Positions 9,051 to 18,298 of a DNA stretch of 64,000 nucleotides are shown piece by piece. The notes beneath the pieces were generated by a model. The model was not told the origin of the DNA and made no database searches. It was given only the letters and a program-made list of their open reading frames with translations. The stretch covers positions 1 to 64,000 of the forward strand of contig NZ_NAST01000007.1 of the NCBI RefSeq assembly GCF_002142215.1, read 5' to 3'. The position numbers and the translations under genes are program-made. Source of the DNA: Gilliamella sp. N-G2. Lineage in GTDB: Bacteria > Pseudomonadota > Gammaproteobacteria > Enterobacterales > Orbaceae. Within the stretch, counting starts at the first letter, position 1; every line of letters starts with the position of its first letter.

Positions 9051-10394
9051 ATGAATACTATTCTTGAGCTGTATTCCTCTGTAAATGCAGTCGTTGTTGC
9101 TGTTATTTTAATGTTAGTGCTTTCGCTTTGCCGAGTTCATGTGGTAATTAGCTTAATTATTGGTGCATTTGCAGGTGGTTTATGCAGCCATCTAACCCTA
9201 AAAGAAACCATAGACGCTTTTAATACAGGTATTAGTAACGGGGCTAATATTGCCTTATCTTATGCTATGTTAGGTGCGTTTGCGGTGGCTATTTCTAAAT
9301 CAGGCTTACCAGAATTATTAGCTGATAAAGCCATTAAACAATTAACTACTAATGATGCGAAAACACGAATTAAATGGTTATTAATTATTATTATCGGGTT
9401 AGTTAGTATTTCCTCACAGAATATTATTCCAATTCATATCGCCTTTATTCCGCTATTAATTCCACCACTTTTATATGTGATGTCGAGATTACAACTAGAT
9501 AGACGAATGATTGCGTGTATTATGACATTTGGTTTGATTACGCCATATATGTTTTTACCTGTTGGATTCGGTAATATCTTTTTAAACCAAATTTTGTTAA
9601 AAAATATTATTTCATCGGGGATGGATGTTAGCCATGTTAATGTTATGCATGCTATGGCTATTCCGGCTTTCGGTATGTTTGTTGGTTTACTATGGGCTAT
9701 TTTTGTCAGTTATCGTAAACCGAGACAGTATGAACTTATCCGTGAAGAGAGTCATGCCGAACAGTTTAGTAATGTAAGTGCTCGTTCACTTATTATCTCA
9801 TTATTAGCGATTGTTCTTTCTTTCACTGTGCAACTTTGTACTGGATCGATGATATTAGGTGCGTTAATTGGTTTTATTTGCTTTATTGTTTCAGGTTCAA
9901 TCAAATGGGGCGAAGCAGACGGAATCTTCACCGATGGTATCAAAATGATGGCAATGATTGGTTTTGTGATGATATCTGCGCAAGGGTTTGCCGAAGTATT
10001 AAAACAGACGCATGAAATAGAACCTTTAGTCATTAATAGTGCAGCGTTATTTGCTGGTAACAAAGTCGTAGCCTCTTTCATGATGATGTTAGTTGGTTTG
10101 GTCATTACGCTGGGAATTGGCTCGTCATTTTCTACTGTTCCAATTATTGCGGCAATTTATGTTCCATTATGTGTTCAATTAGGATTTTCACCAATTGCCA
10201 CAGTTTGTTTAATTGGTGCATCAGGAGCTATCGGTGATGCAGGTTCACCACCTTCAGATACTATTTTAGCCACATCTGCTGGTTTAAATAGTGATGGACA
10301 GCATGACCATATTAGAGACAGTGTTATTCCAACCTTTACCCATTTCAATATTCCGTTATTTATTGCTGGATGGGTTGGATCATTGATTCTTTAA
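9051..10394 (+). CDS. NhaC/YuiF-type Na+/H+ antiporter family transporter
   Basis: Polytopic inner-membrane protein of 447 residues with about eleven hydrophobic segments. It belongs to the ion-transporter superfamily members usually labelled Na+/H+ antiporter family protein, like Bacillus YuiF. Internally repeated membrane halves are suggested by the two conserved stretches [16 protein letters not shown] and [18 protein letters not shown] Gly/Asp/Ser loop, [16 protein letters not shown], lies near the C-terminus and is typical of this family. Some YuiF relatives are predicted amino-acid (histidine) transporters, so the substrate is uncertain. It stands alone on the plus strand, 31 bases before rsmB, and may be co-transcribed with it. 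Confidence 0.75.
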   Translation: MNTILELYSSVNAVVVAVILMLVLSLCRVHVVISLIIGAFAGGLCSHLTLKETIDAFNTGISNGANIALSYAMLGAFAVAISKSGLPELLADKAIKQLTTNDAKTRIKWLLIIIIGLVSISSQNIIPIHIAFIPLLIPPLLYVMSRLQLDRRMIACIMTFGLITPYMFLPVGFGNIFLNQILLKNIISSGMDVSHVNVMHAMAIPAFGMFVGLLWAIFVSYRKPRQYELIREESHAEQFSNVSARSLIISLLAIVLSFTVQLCTGSMILGALIGFICFIVSGSIKWGEADGIFTDGIKMMAMIGFVMISAQGFAEVLKQTHEIEPLVINSAALFAGNKVVASFMMMLVGLVITLGIGSSFSTVPIIAAIYVPLCVQLGFSPIATVCLIGASGAIGDAGSPPSDTILATSAGLNSDGQHDHIRDSVIPTFTHFNIPLFIAGWVGSLIL

Positions 10395-10425
10395 ACAATC
10401 AAAAGAATTAAGGCTATTATTAGTT

Positions 10426-11715
10426 ATGAATAAAAAGTCATACCAAAATATTCGTGCGCTTTGTGCAAAAGCTATTTTTGCGGTACTTGAAGAAGGACAA
10501 TCACTTAGTACGGCTTTAGCATCTTTGAATAATCAAGTTGCTGATAAAGACAAAGCACTAGTGCAAGAAATCTGTTTTGGTGTAATGCGAGTGCTACCAG
10601 AACTGGATTTCTATATTCATAACTTAATGAGCAAGGTCTTAACTGGGAAAAATAGAATTTTACATTACTTATTGCTAACTGGATTGTACCAAATTCTTTA
10701 TACCCGAATTCCTGAACATGCCGCTGTAGGCGAAACAGTTGGTGCGGTTAATGATTTAAAAAAACCGCAATTAAAAGGTGTGATTAATGGTGTTTTACGT
10801 GAATTTTTACGCCAACAGGCATCATTAAAACAAAAATTTCAGCAAGATAGTAAACAACAAATTAGTCAGACCTTACATCCTGGTTGGTTATTAAATCGTT
10901 TAAAATCAGCTTATCCAGAGCAGTGGCAAGCAATTGTTAGTGCGAATAATCAGAAACCACCTATGTGGTTACGAGTTAATCTTAACCATTATTCGGTTAG
11001 TGAATACCAACAATTACTTGAAAAAAAACAGATTACTTCCGAGTCTTTTGCTGATATCCCCTGTGCTATTCGTTTAACTACGGCGGTAAATGTGACTAAA
11101 TTACCGTTTTTTGCTGAAGGAGCAGTAACAGTACAAGATTTATCGGCACAATACGCGGCTTACCTATTAGCACCTAAAAATGGTGAGCAAATTTTAGACA
11201 TGTGTGCCGCTCCTGGCGGTAAAACCACCCATATCTTAGAACTTGCGCCAACAGCTAATGTATTAGCTGTAGATGTTGATGCCAACCGCGTTAAACGAAT
11301 TGATGAAAATTTAACACGCCTAAAACAACATGCACAAGTCAAAGTCGGTGACGGTTTAACTCCTGAGAAGTGGTGTGATGGGCGTCAGTTTGATCGCATC
11401 TTGCTTGATGCACCTTGTTCGGCTACTGGGGTTATTCGTCGTCATCCTGATATAAAATGGTTACGACGTGATAGCGATATCACTCAACTCACCGAACTAC
11501 AATATGCTATTTTGACACGTATCTGGCCTTATTTAAAAACAGGTGGCACCTTAGTTTATGCCACTTGCTCCGTATTGCCAGAGGAGAATAAGTTACAAAT
11601 CGCCCGTTTTTTACAACAAACCCCCAACGCCAAACAGCAGGGAGAACTTAGGCAGTTTTTACCGACTGAATTGGCTGGTGATGGTTTTTTCTATGCTGTA
11701 TTAAAGAAAGAATAG
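10426..11715 (+). CDS. rsmB: 16S rRNA (cytosine-967-C5)-methyltransferase RsmB
   Basis: Methylates C967 of 16S rRNA using S-adenosylmethionine. The N-terminal 130 or so residues form the NusB-like RNA-binding domain. The C-terminal Rossmann domain shows [12 protein letters not shown] (cofactor loop), [28 protein letters not shown] (motif IV cysteine) and [11 protein letters not shown] (motif VI, catalytic cysteine). The length of 429 equals the Escherichia coli protein. In enterics rsmB follows fmt and precedes trkA. Here it follows an antiporter gene instead. It ends 57 bases before a convergent oxidoreductase gene. Confidence 0.95.
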   Translation: MNKKSYQNIRALCAKAIFAVLEEGQSLSTALASLNNQVADKDKALVQEICFGVMRVLPELDFYIHNLMSKVLTGKNRILHYLLLTGLYQILYTRIPEHAAVGETVGAVNDLKKPQLKGVINGVLREFLRQQASLKQKFQQDSKQQISQTLHPGWLLNRLKSAYPEQWQAIVSANNQKPPMWLRVNLNHYSVSEYQQLLEKKQITSESFADIPCAIRLTTAVNVTKLPFFAEGAVTVQDLSAQYAAYLLAPKNGEQILDMCAAPGGKTTHILELAPTANVLAVDVDANRVKRIDENLTRLKQHAQVKVGDGLTPEKWCDGRQFDRILLDAPCSATGVIRRHPDIKWLRRDSDITQLTELQYAILTRIWPYLKTGGTLVYATCSVLPEENKLQIARFLQQTPNAKQQGELRQFLPTELAGDGFFYAVLKKE

Positions 11716-11732
11716 TTATTAGCAATGATGTT

Positions 11733-11763
11733 TGATGATTTATTGTGCAAATATAAATCATCA
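11733..11763. terminator. Bidirectional stem-loop between convergent genes
   Basis: Exact 11-base arms TGATGATTTAT and ATAAATCATCA flank a 9-base loop, between the stop codons of rsmB and the convergent oxidoreductase gene. The stem is AT-rich with few T residues after it, so strength is uncertain. Confidence 0.45.
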
Positions 11764-11771
11764 CCATTATT

Positions 11772-12311
11772 CTATTGCTTATATTTTTCTATCATTGCAA
11801 CTAGTTTTTCACTATGTTGTATTGCTTTGGCCTTTATTTCATTTGGCTCAGCGGTTACTGGTGATACCCCATATAAAACAACTGGTGTTAGGTATTGCAT
11901 TTGGCTATAAAGTGCGGATAGTTTTACTGGTTGATGTAGATGATCGATTATATTAGGGTCATAATCACTATAATTTTTCTCAACTTGCCCGATAGTTAAA
12001 CTGGTTAGTAATTTTTTATCTTTTAATTTATCGCCTTTTGAACCATAGGCAAATTGATAAGTAAAAACTTCATCAAACCATAATTTTAGGATTGCAGGCA
12101 TGTTAAACCAATACATCGGGTATTGTAAAATGATTAGCTCGTGTCTTAGCAATGCGGCTTGTTCTTCTTGCACATTAATTTGATAGTTTGGATAAAGCTG
12201 ATGAATATTTCGAACTTCAAGATTTTTAAATTTATTTTGTAAAGTTTCAACAATAGTTTTATTGGCTGTTGATTGTTCAATATTAGGATGACCTAAAATA
12301 ATTAATGGCAT
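11772..12311 (-). CDS. NAD(P)H-dependent flavin oxidoreductase, KefF/KefG/MdaB-like
   Basis: A 179-residue protein with a flavodoxin-like fold. The N-terminal LIILGHPNIEQSTANK resembles the FMN phosphate loop. The block IILQYPMYWFNMPAILKLWFDEVF is the hallmark of NAD(P)H:quinone oxidoreductases and the potassium-efflux ancillary proteins KefF and KefG. No kef channel gene lies nearby, so a free-standing quinone or electrophile reductase is more likely. It is divergent from an HxlR regulator with a palindrome between them, the arrangement typical of regulators of quinone/aldehyde-stress reductases. The exact substrate cannot be read from sequence. Confidence 0.8.
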   Translation of the reverse strand: MPLIILGHPNIEQSTANKTIVETLQNKFKNLEVRNIHQLYPNYQINVQEEQAALLRHELIILQYPMYWFNMPAILKLWFDEVFTYQFAYGSKGDKLKDKKLLTSLTIGQVEKNYSDYDPNIIDHLHQPVKLSALYSQMQYLTPVVLYGVSPVTAEPNEIKAKAIQHSEKLVAMIEKYKQ

Positions 12312-12389
12312 AATATTTCCTTTGTTTTTATACTATAAAAAATTGAGTTACTCTATTTAGTTTATTGACAAATATTTTTTAAGCAATAT

Positions 12390-12405
12390 CTATCAAACTT
12401 GATAG
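12390..12405. promoter_or_regulatory. Candidate HxlR-family operator
   Basis: CTATCAAACTTGATAG is a perfect 7-base inverted repeat around a 2-base centre, 17 bases before the hxlR-type start codon and about 80 bases from the divergent oxidoreductase start. Its size and position fit autoregulation plus control of the reductase by the small winged-helix dimer. This is inferred from pattern and context. Confidence 0.5.
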
Positions 12406-12422
12406 TATAGTTAGGAATATGT

Positions 12423-12764
12423 ATGCAAAGTGATGAAGAACGGCCGATAAAACGCTATAACAATAAAACTTATTATTGCCCAATGAGTTTAGCAATGGAT
12501 TTAATCAGTGGAAAATGGAAAAGTATCATCCTTTTCTATTTGCTGTCTGGAGAAAAGCGATTTAGTGAGTTAAAGGTATTGATTCCAGAGGTTACCGATA
12601 TGACATTAAGCATTCAACTTAAAAAATTGGAACAAGATGGACTTATTACTCGCAGTGTGTATGGTCAAAAACCACCACTTAAAGTGTTATATAAATTAAC
12701 CTCAATGGGTGAGAAAATTGGTCCTGCCCTTGAACAGCTATGTTTATGGGGTGAAGGTATTTAG
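12423..12764 (+). CDS. HxlR-family winged-helix transcriptional regulator
   Basis: A 113-residue single-domain DNA-binding protein. The diagnostic features are the N-terminal YYCPMSLAMDLISGKWK with a conserved cysteine, the RFSELK helix, VTDMTLSIQLKKLEQDGLI (recognition helix), and the wing PPLKVLYKLTSMGE. In several HxlR proteins (YodB, HypR, QorR types) this cysteine senses quinones, disulfide stress or aldehydes. The gene is divergent from an NAD(P)H oxidoreductase, its probable target. The ATG sits just after a palindrome (12390-12405) that could mediate autorepression. A stem-loop follows the gene. Confidence 0.88.
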   Translation: MQSDEERPIKRYNNKTYYCPMSLAMDLISGKWKSIILFYLLSGEKRFSELKVLIPEVTDMTLSIQLKKLEQDGLITRSVYGQKPPLKVLYKLTSMGEKIGPALEQLCLWGEGI

Positions 12765-12823
12765 TTTTCATTTTTGCCTTTTTAATTGTTAGTTGATTTG
12801 CAATGATTAATGATGAATTAAAT

Positions 12824-12849
12824 TTTTCCTCAAAAAATTTTGAGGAAAA
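12824..12849 (+). terminator. Terminator-like hairpin after the hxlR-type gene
   Basis: TTTTCCTCAAAA and TTTTGAGGAAAA form a long inverted repeat with a minimal 2-base centre. It is followed after three G residues by a run of six T at 12853-12858. It separates the regulator from the serB promoter. Confidence 0.5.
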
Positions 12850-12963
12850 GGGTTTTTTAATCCATAAAATTTAATCAATAACATCTTATCATCGTTACTT
12901 GGACAATCTTTGGCAGATATGGTAAATTCCGAATCTGTTTTGCACTTTTAAGACTCTCGAAAT

Positions 12964-13938
12964 ATGGCTTACACATTAACCTATAGTGATCTCCCCGAAA
13001 ATATACAATATTGGCAAGGTTTACCTTTATCTTTAAATGGTTGTGAAGTAGTTCCATTAGATTACAATGCCGGAAAAACTGGTTGGATTATTTATGGTAA
13101 AAAGTTAAATAAAACCTTGCTGTCAAAATTTCAAAGACAGTTGGCAATGCCGATGGTTGTGGTTTCTTCATGGAAAATTAAAACCTATCAAATTGTACGT
13201 ATTGCAGGGGTAATGCCGAAAAAAGCCAAATCGATTTCGTTAAGCTTAGGGATTGATGTTGCACCAATCGATAATTTACCAACCTTACATTCTCCTGGCT
13301 TATTGGTTATGGATATGGATTCAACAGCTATTGCTATTGAATGTATTGATGAGCTGGCAAAGCTACAAGGTGTTGGTGAACAAGTTGCTGCAGTTACTGA
13401 ACTTGCTATGCGAGGTGAACTTGATTTTGCCAATAGCTTACGCAAACGCGTGGCGACGTTAACTGGTGCACCACAAGATATTTTAGAGCAAGTAAAAAAA
13501 ATACTACCGCTAACGCCCGGATTGACTTGTTTAGTTAAAGAGCTACATAAAAAAAATTGGCACGTTGCTATTGTTTCTGGTGGATTTACCTATTTTGCTG
13601 ACCATTTAAAACAGAAGTTGAAACTGGTTGCTGCTCATGCTAATGAGTTAGAAATTAAAAAAGGCCAGTTAACAGGTAAAGTGATAGGGCAAATTGTTGA
13701 TGCTAAATATAAAGCTCGAATGTTACAACAATTGGCTGCTTCTTTAGATATTCCGGTCGAACAAACTGTTGCGATTGGTGATGGTGCCAATGATTTAATG
13801 ATGATTCGAATTGCCGGACTTGGGGTTGCTTATCACGGTAAGCCGAAAGTCGTTGAAAAAGCAAGAATTAGTATCAATTATGCTGATTTAACTGGTTTAT
13901 GGTGCATTCTATCTACCAGTTTATTAAGTGAAGGTTAG
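12964..13938 (+). CDS. serB: Phosphoserine phosphatase SerB
   Basis: Hydrolyses O-phosphoserine to serine, the last step of serine synthesis. The haloacid dehalogenase motifs are complete: DMDSTAIAIE (motif I, nucleophile and acid/base aspartates), VSGGFT (motif II), and AIGDGANDLMMI (motif III/IV), with KARMLQQLA supplying the lysine. An N-terminal domain of about 100 residues precedes the catalytic domain, as in Escherichia coli SerB (322 residues; here 324). radA begins 9 bases after the stop codon, the serB-radA pair seen in enterics. Confidence 0.96.
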   Translation: MAYTLTYSDLPENIQYWQGLPLSLNGCEVVPLDYNAGKTGWIIYGKKLNKTLLSKFQRQLAMPMVVVSSWKIKTYQIVRIAGVMPKKAKSISLSLGIDVAPIDNLPTLHSPGLLVMDMDSTAIAIECIDELAKLQGVGEQVAAVTELAMRGELDFANSLRKRVATLTGAPQDILEQVKKILPLTPGLTCLVKELHKKNWHVAIVSGGFTYFADHLKQKLKLVAAHANELEIKKGQLTGKVIGQIVDAKYKARMLQQLAASLDIPVEQTVAIGDGANDLMMIRIAGLGVAYHGKPKVVEKARISINYADLTGLWCILSTSLLSEG

Positions 13939-13947
13939 GAGAAAAAT

Positions 13948-15324
13948 TTGGCCAAAACAGTAAAGCGCGCTTATGTATGTAATGATTGTGGCGCCGACTA
14001 TCCTCGTTGGCAAGGTCAATGTAGTGCTTGCCATGCTTGGAATACTATTACTGAAGTGAGGTTAGCCAGTTCCTCATCACGCAATGATCGATTAACCGGT
14101 TATGCTGGTGGAGCAGGGCAAACTAAGATCCAAAAACTATCTGAGATTAGTTTAGAGGCCTTACCTCGATTTTCAACTGGATTTTCTGAATTTGACCGCG
14201 TACTTGGCGGTGGCGTTGTACCAGGTAGTGCTATCTTAATTGGTGGTAATCCTGGTGCAGGTAAAAGTACTTTGTTATTGCAAACAATGAGTAAATTGTC
14301 TGCACAAATGAATACACTCTATGTTACTGGTGAAGAGTCATTGCAACAAGTGGCAATGCGTGCCTATCGTTTAGGTTTACCTACTGATAATATTAATATG
14401 TTGTCTGAAACCAGTATCGAGCAGATTTGTTTACTGGCCGAACAATCTCAACCAAAATTAATGGTTATCGATTCAATTCAAGTGATGCATCTTGCTGATA
14501 TCCAATCTTCGCCAGGCAGTGTGGCACAAGTTCGAGAAACAGCAGCTTATTTAACTCGTTTTGCGAAAACCAAAGGAATTGCCATTATCATGGTTGGCCA
14601 TGTGACTAAAGATGGTTCGCTGGCAGGCCCTAAAGTGCTTGAGCACTGTATTGACTGCTCGATTTTACTTGATGGTGATGCGGATTCTCGATTCCGTACT
14701 TTGCGTAGTCATAAAAATCGCTTCGGAGCGGTAAATGAACTAGGTGTGTTTGCCATGACTGAACAAGGCTTGAAAGAGGTTAGTAATCCATCAGCAATCT
14801 TTTTAAGTCGTGGTGAAGAGATGTTATCTGGTAGTTCAGTAATGGTGCTGTGGGAAGGCACTCGGCCATTATTAGTTGAGATCCAAGCTTTAGTGGATCA
14901 CTCTGTTTATGGTAATCCAAGACGAGTAACTGTCGGCCTTGATCAGAACCGATTGGCACTGTTATTGGCTGTTTTACATCGTCATGGTGGTTTACAAATG
15001 GCCGATCAGGATATTTTTGTTAATGTTGTCGGTGGGGTAAAAGTGACTGAAACGAGCGCTGATCTAGCATTAATTGCCGCATTGGTATCTAGTTTCCGTA
15101 ATCGTCCTTTACCACAAGATGTGGTAATCTTTGGTGAAATAGGATTAGGTGGTGAAATCAGACCGGTACCAAGTGGTCAAGAGCGTATTTCAGAAGCGGC
15201 TAAACATGGCTTTAAAAAAGCGATAGTACCTATTGCCAATATGCCGAAAAAGAAACTAGAAAATATGCAGATCTTTGCGGTTAAGAAAGTATCTGAAGCA
15301 CTAGATATTTTAAGTGATTTGTAG
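13948..15324 (+). CDS. radA: DNA repair protein RadA
   Basis: Hexameric helicase-like ATPase that promotes branch migration during recombination. The N-terminal zinc finger is CNDCGADYPRWQGQCSAC. The RecA-type core has Walker A GGNPGAGKST and Walker B LMVIDSIQ. The RadA signature KNRFG appears in SHKNRFGAVNELG. The C-terminus is the Lon-protease-like domain. The start is TTG at 13948, with AGGAG overlapping the serB stop codon, so the two genes are translationally linked. The length of 458 matches Escherichia coli (460). Confidence 0.96.
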   Translation: MAKTVKRAYVCNDCGADYPRWQGQCSACHAWNTITEVRLASSSSRNDRLTGYAGGAGQTKIQKLSEISLEALPRFSTGFSEFDRVLGGGVVPGSAILIGGNPGAGKSTLLLQTMSKLSAQMNTLYVTGEESLQQVAMRAYRLGLPTDNINMLSETSIEQICLLAEQSQPKLMVIDSIQVMHLADIQSSPGSVAQVRETAAYLTRFAKTKGIAIIMVGHVTKDGSLAGPKVLEHCIDCSILLDGDADSRFRTLRSHKNRFGAVNELGVFAMTEQGLKEVSNPSAIFLSRGEEMLSGSSVMVLWEGTRPLLVEIQALVDHSVYGNPRRVTVGLDQNRLALLLAVLHRHGGLQMADQDIFVNVVGGVKVTETSADLALIAALVSSFRNRPLPQDVVIFGEIGLGGEIRPVPSGQERISEAAKHGFKKAIVPIANMPKKKLENMQIFAVKKVSEALDILSDL

Positions 15325-15344
15325 CGTTTTTCTTGCTGAAAATA

Positions 15345-15396
15345 TTCCGCCGATTTAATTCTGCAATTTAGTCTTAGAATTTAACTATCGGCGGAA
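15345..15396. terminator. Stem-loop between convergent radA and ppnN
   Basis: The ten-base arms TTCCGCCGAT and ATCGGCGGAA flank a 32-base loop. The loop can itself pair partly (AATTCT with AGAATT). It stands out as GC-rich in an AT-rich gap and probably stops both converging genes. T-runs are short on either side. Confidence 0.5.
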
Positions 15397-15418
15397 AAGA
15401 AGTTATTTAATTTTAGCG

Positions 15419-16795
15419 TTAATAACAAATTTCATAACAAGGTTGGTAAGCACTACCTCCAGGTAGCTTCATACGGTCTTGTTTCACATAGCTAAGCAGT
15501 AAATTATCTAATTGTTTCATAATTTCTGGATCACCTTGTAATTTATAGCGTCCATGTTCGGCAATTTGCTTCATACCGAATTCTTTTACATTACCGGCTA
15601 CGATACCTGAGAAAGCTCGACGTAAGTCAGCTGCTAACATTTCAACAGGTTGATTTTTGTGTAGATTAAGTGATGCCATATTTTCATGGGTTGGTTCAAA
15701 TGGATGCTGTAATGATTCATCGATTTTAAGTAACCAGTTAAATCCATAAGCATCTCCTGTTGCTAAACGTGATGATTTAACCTGTTTGACGCCATGTTTC
15801 ATGATGCGAGCGACTTGTTCTGGCGAATCAATGATAATTTCATACAGTTTAGTTGCTTCTTCTCCTAAGGTGTTGCGGATAAATTGGTCAATTGCAGCAA
15901 AATAATCTTCACATTCTTTGGGACCAGTTAAAATAATTGGTAAAGTTTGATTTTTATTAGCAGGATTGAGCATAATCCCCAGAATATAAAGCAATTCTTC
16001 CGCGGTACCAGGGCCTCCAGGAAAGATAACAATACCGTGCGCCATACGCACAAAGGCTTCAAGTCTTTTTTCAATATCCGGCATAATAATAAGTTCATTA
16101 ACCAGTGCATTTGGTGGCTCTGCGGCAATAATGGATGGCTCGGTCATACCAATAAAGCGACTATCTTTGATCCTTTGTTGAGCGTGACCAACCGCAGCCC
16201 CTTTCATTGGTGCTTCCATAATACCCGGTCCACAGCCAGTGCAGATATTGAGTTCGCGTAACCCTAACTGCATACCAACCTGACGAGCATAATAATATTC
16301 ACTTTCGTTAATGGAATGCCCACCCCAACAGACAATTAAATTAGGTTCTTCACCCACATGTAAGGCATTGGCATTACGTAAAATTGAGAAAACAAGATTG
16401 GTGATGTAATAGGAGTGTTCTTTTTCTAGTTTATCATTAGGCACCAAATGTTTAATTGCACTAATTTGGCTATTTAAAAACAGGATATCACGCAACACCG
16501 CAAATAGATTGGCTTGAATGGAGCGAATAATTTTTTTGTCGACAAATGCGGTTTCAGGAGCATCAATAAGCTCTAATTTGACCCCTCGTTCTTTGCTGAT
16601 AACGTTAATTTCGAAAGATTTAAATCTATCCAATAATTCTTGAGTATTATCAGTTTTGCTACCTGCATTTAGTGTGGCTAGTGAACAATTTCTAAATAAT
16701 TGGTATAGTTCACTATTTGCTGACTTTTTCAGAATATCGACTTCTGCTTGGGCAAGTAAATCCATTGATCCTAATGGACTAATATGGGTAATCAT
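15419..16795 (-). CDS. ppnN: Pyrimidine/purine nucleotide 5'-monophosphate nucleosidase PpnN (YgdH)
   Basis: Cleaves the N-glycosidic bond of nucleoside monophosphates to free base and ribose 5-phosphate. In Escherichia coli it is stimulated by (p)ppGpp. The start [14 protein letters not shown] matches the YgdH N-terminus, and a GGAGG lies 5 bases before that ATG, so I reject the ATG 12 bases upstream. The lysine-decarboxylase-like (LOG) fold is shown by [16 protein letters not shown] and the signature [13 protein letters not shown]. The length of about 458 matches the family (454). It is monocistronic, convergent with radA. Confidence 0.94.
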   Translation of the reverse strand: MITHISPLGSMDLLAQAEVDILKKSANSELYQLFRNCSLATLNAGSKTDNTQELLDRFKSFEINVISKERGVKLELIDAPETAFVDKKIIRSIQANLFAVLRDILFLNSQISAIKHLVPNDKLEKEHSYYITNLVFSILRNANALHVGEEPNLIVCWGGHSINESEYYYARQVGMQLGLRELNICTGCGPGIMEAPMKGAAVGHAQQRIKDSRFIGMTEPSIIAAEPPNALVNELIIMPDIEKRLEAFVRMAHGIVIFPGGPGTAEELLYILGIMLNPANKNQTLPIILTGPKECEDYFAAIDQFIRNTLGEEATKLYEIIIDSPEQVARIMKHGVKQVKSSRLATGDAYGFNWLLKIDESLQHPFEPTHENMASLNLHKNQPVEMLAADLRRAFSGIVAGNVKEFGMKQIAEHGRYKLQGDPEIMKQLDNLLLSYVKQDRMKLPGGSAYQPCYEICY

Positions 16796-17217
16796 TACAA
16801 CCTCCATTTGACGGTTTTATCGGCAAAAAATCATTATATATTTAAACAGAATAAAAAATAAGTAAAGCTGATAATAACCTAATTTATCAATTAAATTAAT
16901 TTAACATGAAAATATGTAACTATTTTTTTAAATTGAATTTTTCAATATTACATTAACCAATGATTTAAATACCATTGTAATAAAAAACTATTGCAATTTT
17001 AGTTATTAAATAAGTGTGTCATCAATGAAAACAGATTTTTTTACGGGTAGAGTCAGCTAAACAAGGACATTACCTGATTGGCTTATCATTATCGCTACTG
17101 AGTATAGTAATAACCATGTTGAATGTTAGATAAAAATAAATTGTTTTTTATTAGATTGATATTAAATAATTGTTCATAGTCAAAAAATAAACGCTATGCT
17201 AGACTAAACCAAACTCT
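16796..17217. other. Intergenic region between ppnN and the moaA leader
   Basis: A 422-base AT-rich divergent gap. It must contain the ppnN promoter (minus) and the start of the moaA transcript (plus). I see no gene, tRNA or clear operator before the structured moaA leader at 17218. Confidence 0.5.
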
Positions 17218-17309
17218 GAAGCTGATTTGCCTAAGTGATAATATTATTCATATGGTAATTTAGCCGCGGTATAGCACAGAAATGGCTATGCTTCCCGATT
17301 TGGATAAGG
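17218..17309 (+). promoter_or_regulatory. Structured moaA leader, candidate Moco riboswitch
   Basis: The leader can fold into nested helices. An outer stem pairs GAAGC (17218-17222) with GCTTC (17290-17294). An inner stem pairs TAGCC (17261-17265) with GGCTA (17284-17288) and closes an 18-base loop containing GCGGTATAGCACAG. It ends in GGATAAGG, the probable ribosome binding site of moaA. Moco-responsive RNA motifs (Rfam RF01055) sit in this position before moaA in many gammaproteobacteria. I could not run a covariance search, so identity is inferred from position and pairing. Confidence 0.5.
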
Positions 17310-17323
17310 TGTTTATTATATAT

Positions 17324-18298
17324 ATGCAATTAGTGGATAATTATCAGCGTCGCTTTCAATATTTGCGTTTATCAATTACTGAACTATGTAACTTTCAATG
17401 TCAGTATTGTTTACCTAATGGGTATCGACCTAATAAAGATCATAAATTTTTATCGTTAAATGAAATTGATAATGTCATATCAACATTTACCGAACTTGGT
17501 GTGCATAAAATTCGCTTAACTGGTGGTGAACCGACTTTGCGTCGAGATTTTATGGATATTTTGTCAATTATTTCGGCTTATCCAAGTATTAAACAATTGG
17601 CAATTACGACCAATGGATCACGATTATTAAAAAATGTCCATTATTGGCAACAAGCTGGACTTAATGCTATTAACATTAGTATTGATAGTTTTTCTCCTTA
17701 TATTTTTAAACGAATAACTGGCCAAGACAAACTCCAAGAGTTAATGCAAGGAGTTGAAAAATCATTAGATGTTGGTATTGAGAAAGTTAAAATTAATACC
17801 GTTTTAATGAAAAATATGAATGATCATCTGAGTGATTATTTAGCTTGGATTAAACACCGGCCAGTAGAATTACGTTTTATTGAACTGATGGAAACAACCG
17901 AAAGCCGTCAATTATTTAATCATTATCATTTAGCTGGTGAAGCGGTGGAATCTCAACTTGTTGAACAAGGTTGGCAATTACAAGCAAAAGAGGCATTATC
18001 TGGCCCTGCTAAAGTTTATGCTCATAGTGATTATCAGGGGAAAATTGGTCTAATTATGCCTTATTCGCAGGATTTTTGTAAAAGTTGCAACCGATTACGG
18101 GTTTCATCGCTTGGTAAATTACATTATTGCCTTTTTGGTGATGCAGCTGTTGATTTACGAGATTTGCTAAACAGTCCAGAACAGAAAGCACAACTTAAAG
18201 CACGCGTGTTAGCTTCACTATTAATAAAACCAGAAAAACATTTATTACATGAGCATAATCTAGGCATCACACCTAATTTATCTTATATCGGTGGTTAA
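17324..18298 (+). CDS. moaA: GTP 3',8-cyclase MoaA
   Basis: Radical-SAM enzyme starting molybdenum-cofactor synthesis by converting GTP to 3',8-cyclo-dihydro-GTP. The N-terminal cluster motif is CNFQCQYC, followed by RLTGGEPTLRRDF. The C-terminal cluster uses CKSCNRLR plus a cysteine in LHYCLFGD. It ends in the required Gly-Gly (SYIGG). I begin at MQLVDNYQRR because it aligns with the usual N-terminus. The in-frame ATG at 17282 falls inside the folded leader. It is alone, without moaBCDE, and overlaps the convergent gluQ gene by 21 bases. It supplies cofactor for enzymes such as FdoG. Confidence 0.95.
   Translation: MQLVDNYQRRFQYLRLSITELCNFQCQYCLPNGYRPNKDHKFLSLNEIDNVISTFTELGVHKIRLTGGEPTLRRDFMDILSIISAYPSIKQLAITTNGSRLLKNVHYWQQAGLNAINISIDSFSPYIFKRITGQDKLQELMQGVEKSLDVGIEKVKINTVLMKNMNDHLSDYLAWIKHRPVELRFIELMETTESRQLFNHYHLAGEAVESQLVEQGWQLQAKEALSGPAKVYAHSDYQGKIGLIMPYSQDFCKSCNRLRVSSLGKLHYCLFGDAAVDLRDLLNSPEQKAQLKARVLASLLIKPEKHLLHEHNLGITPNLSYIGG

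Noticed and set aside
11725-11956. Short plus-strand ORFs after rsmB
   Set aside because: They mostly overlap the conserved oxidoreductase gene on the opposite strand and begin within its terminator hairpin.
16796-17217. Search for tRNA or small RNA genes in the larger intergenic gaps
   Set aside because: No T-loop consensus (GTTCGAATC-like), no CCA end and no strong terminator preceded by a promoter was found here or in the other gaps.
17282-17323. Upstream ATG giving moaA a 14-residue N-terminal extension
   Set aside because: It lies inside the folded leader, has no ribosome binding site, and the extension is absent from the MoaA family.
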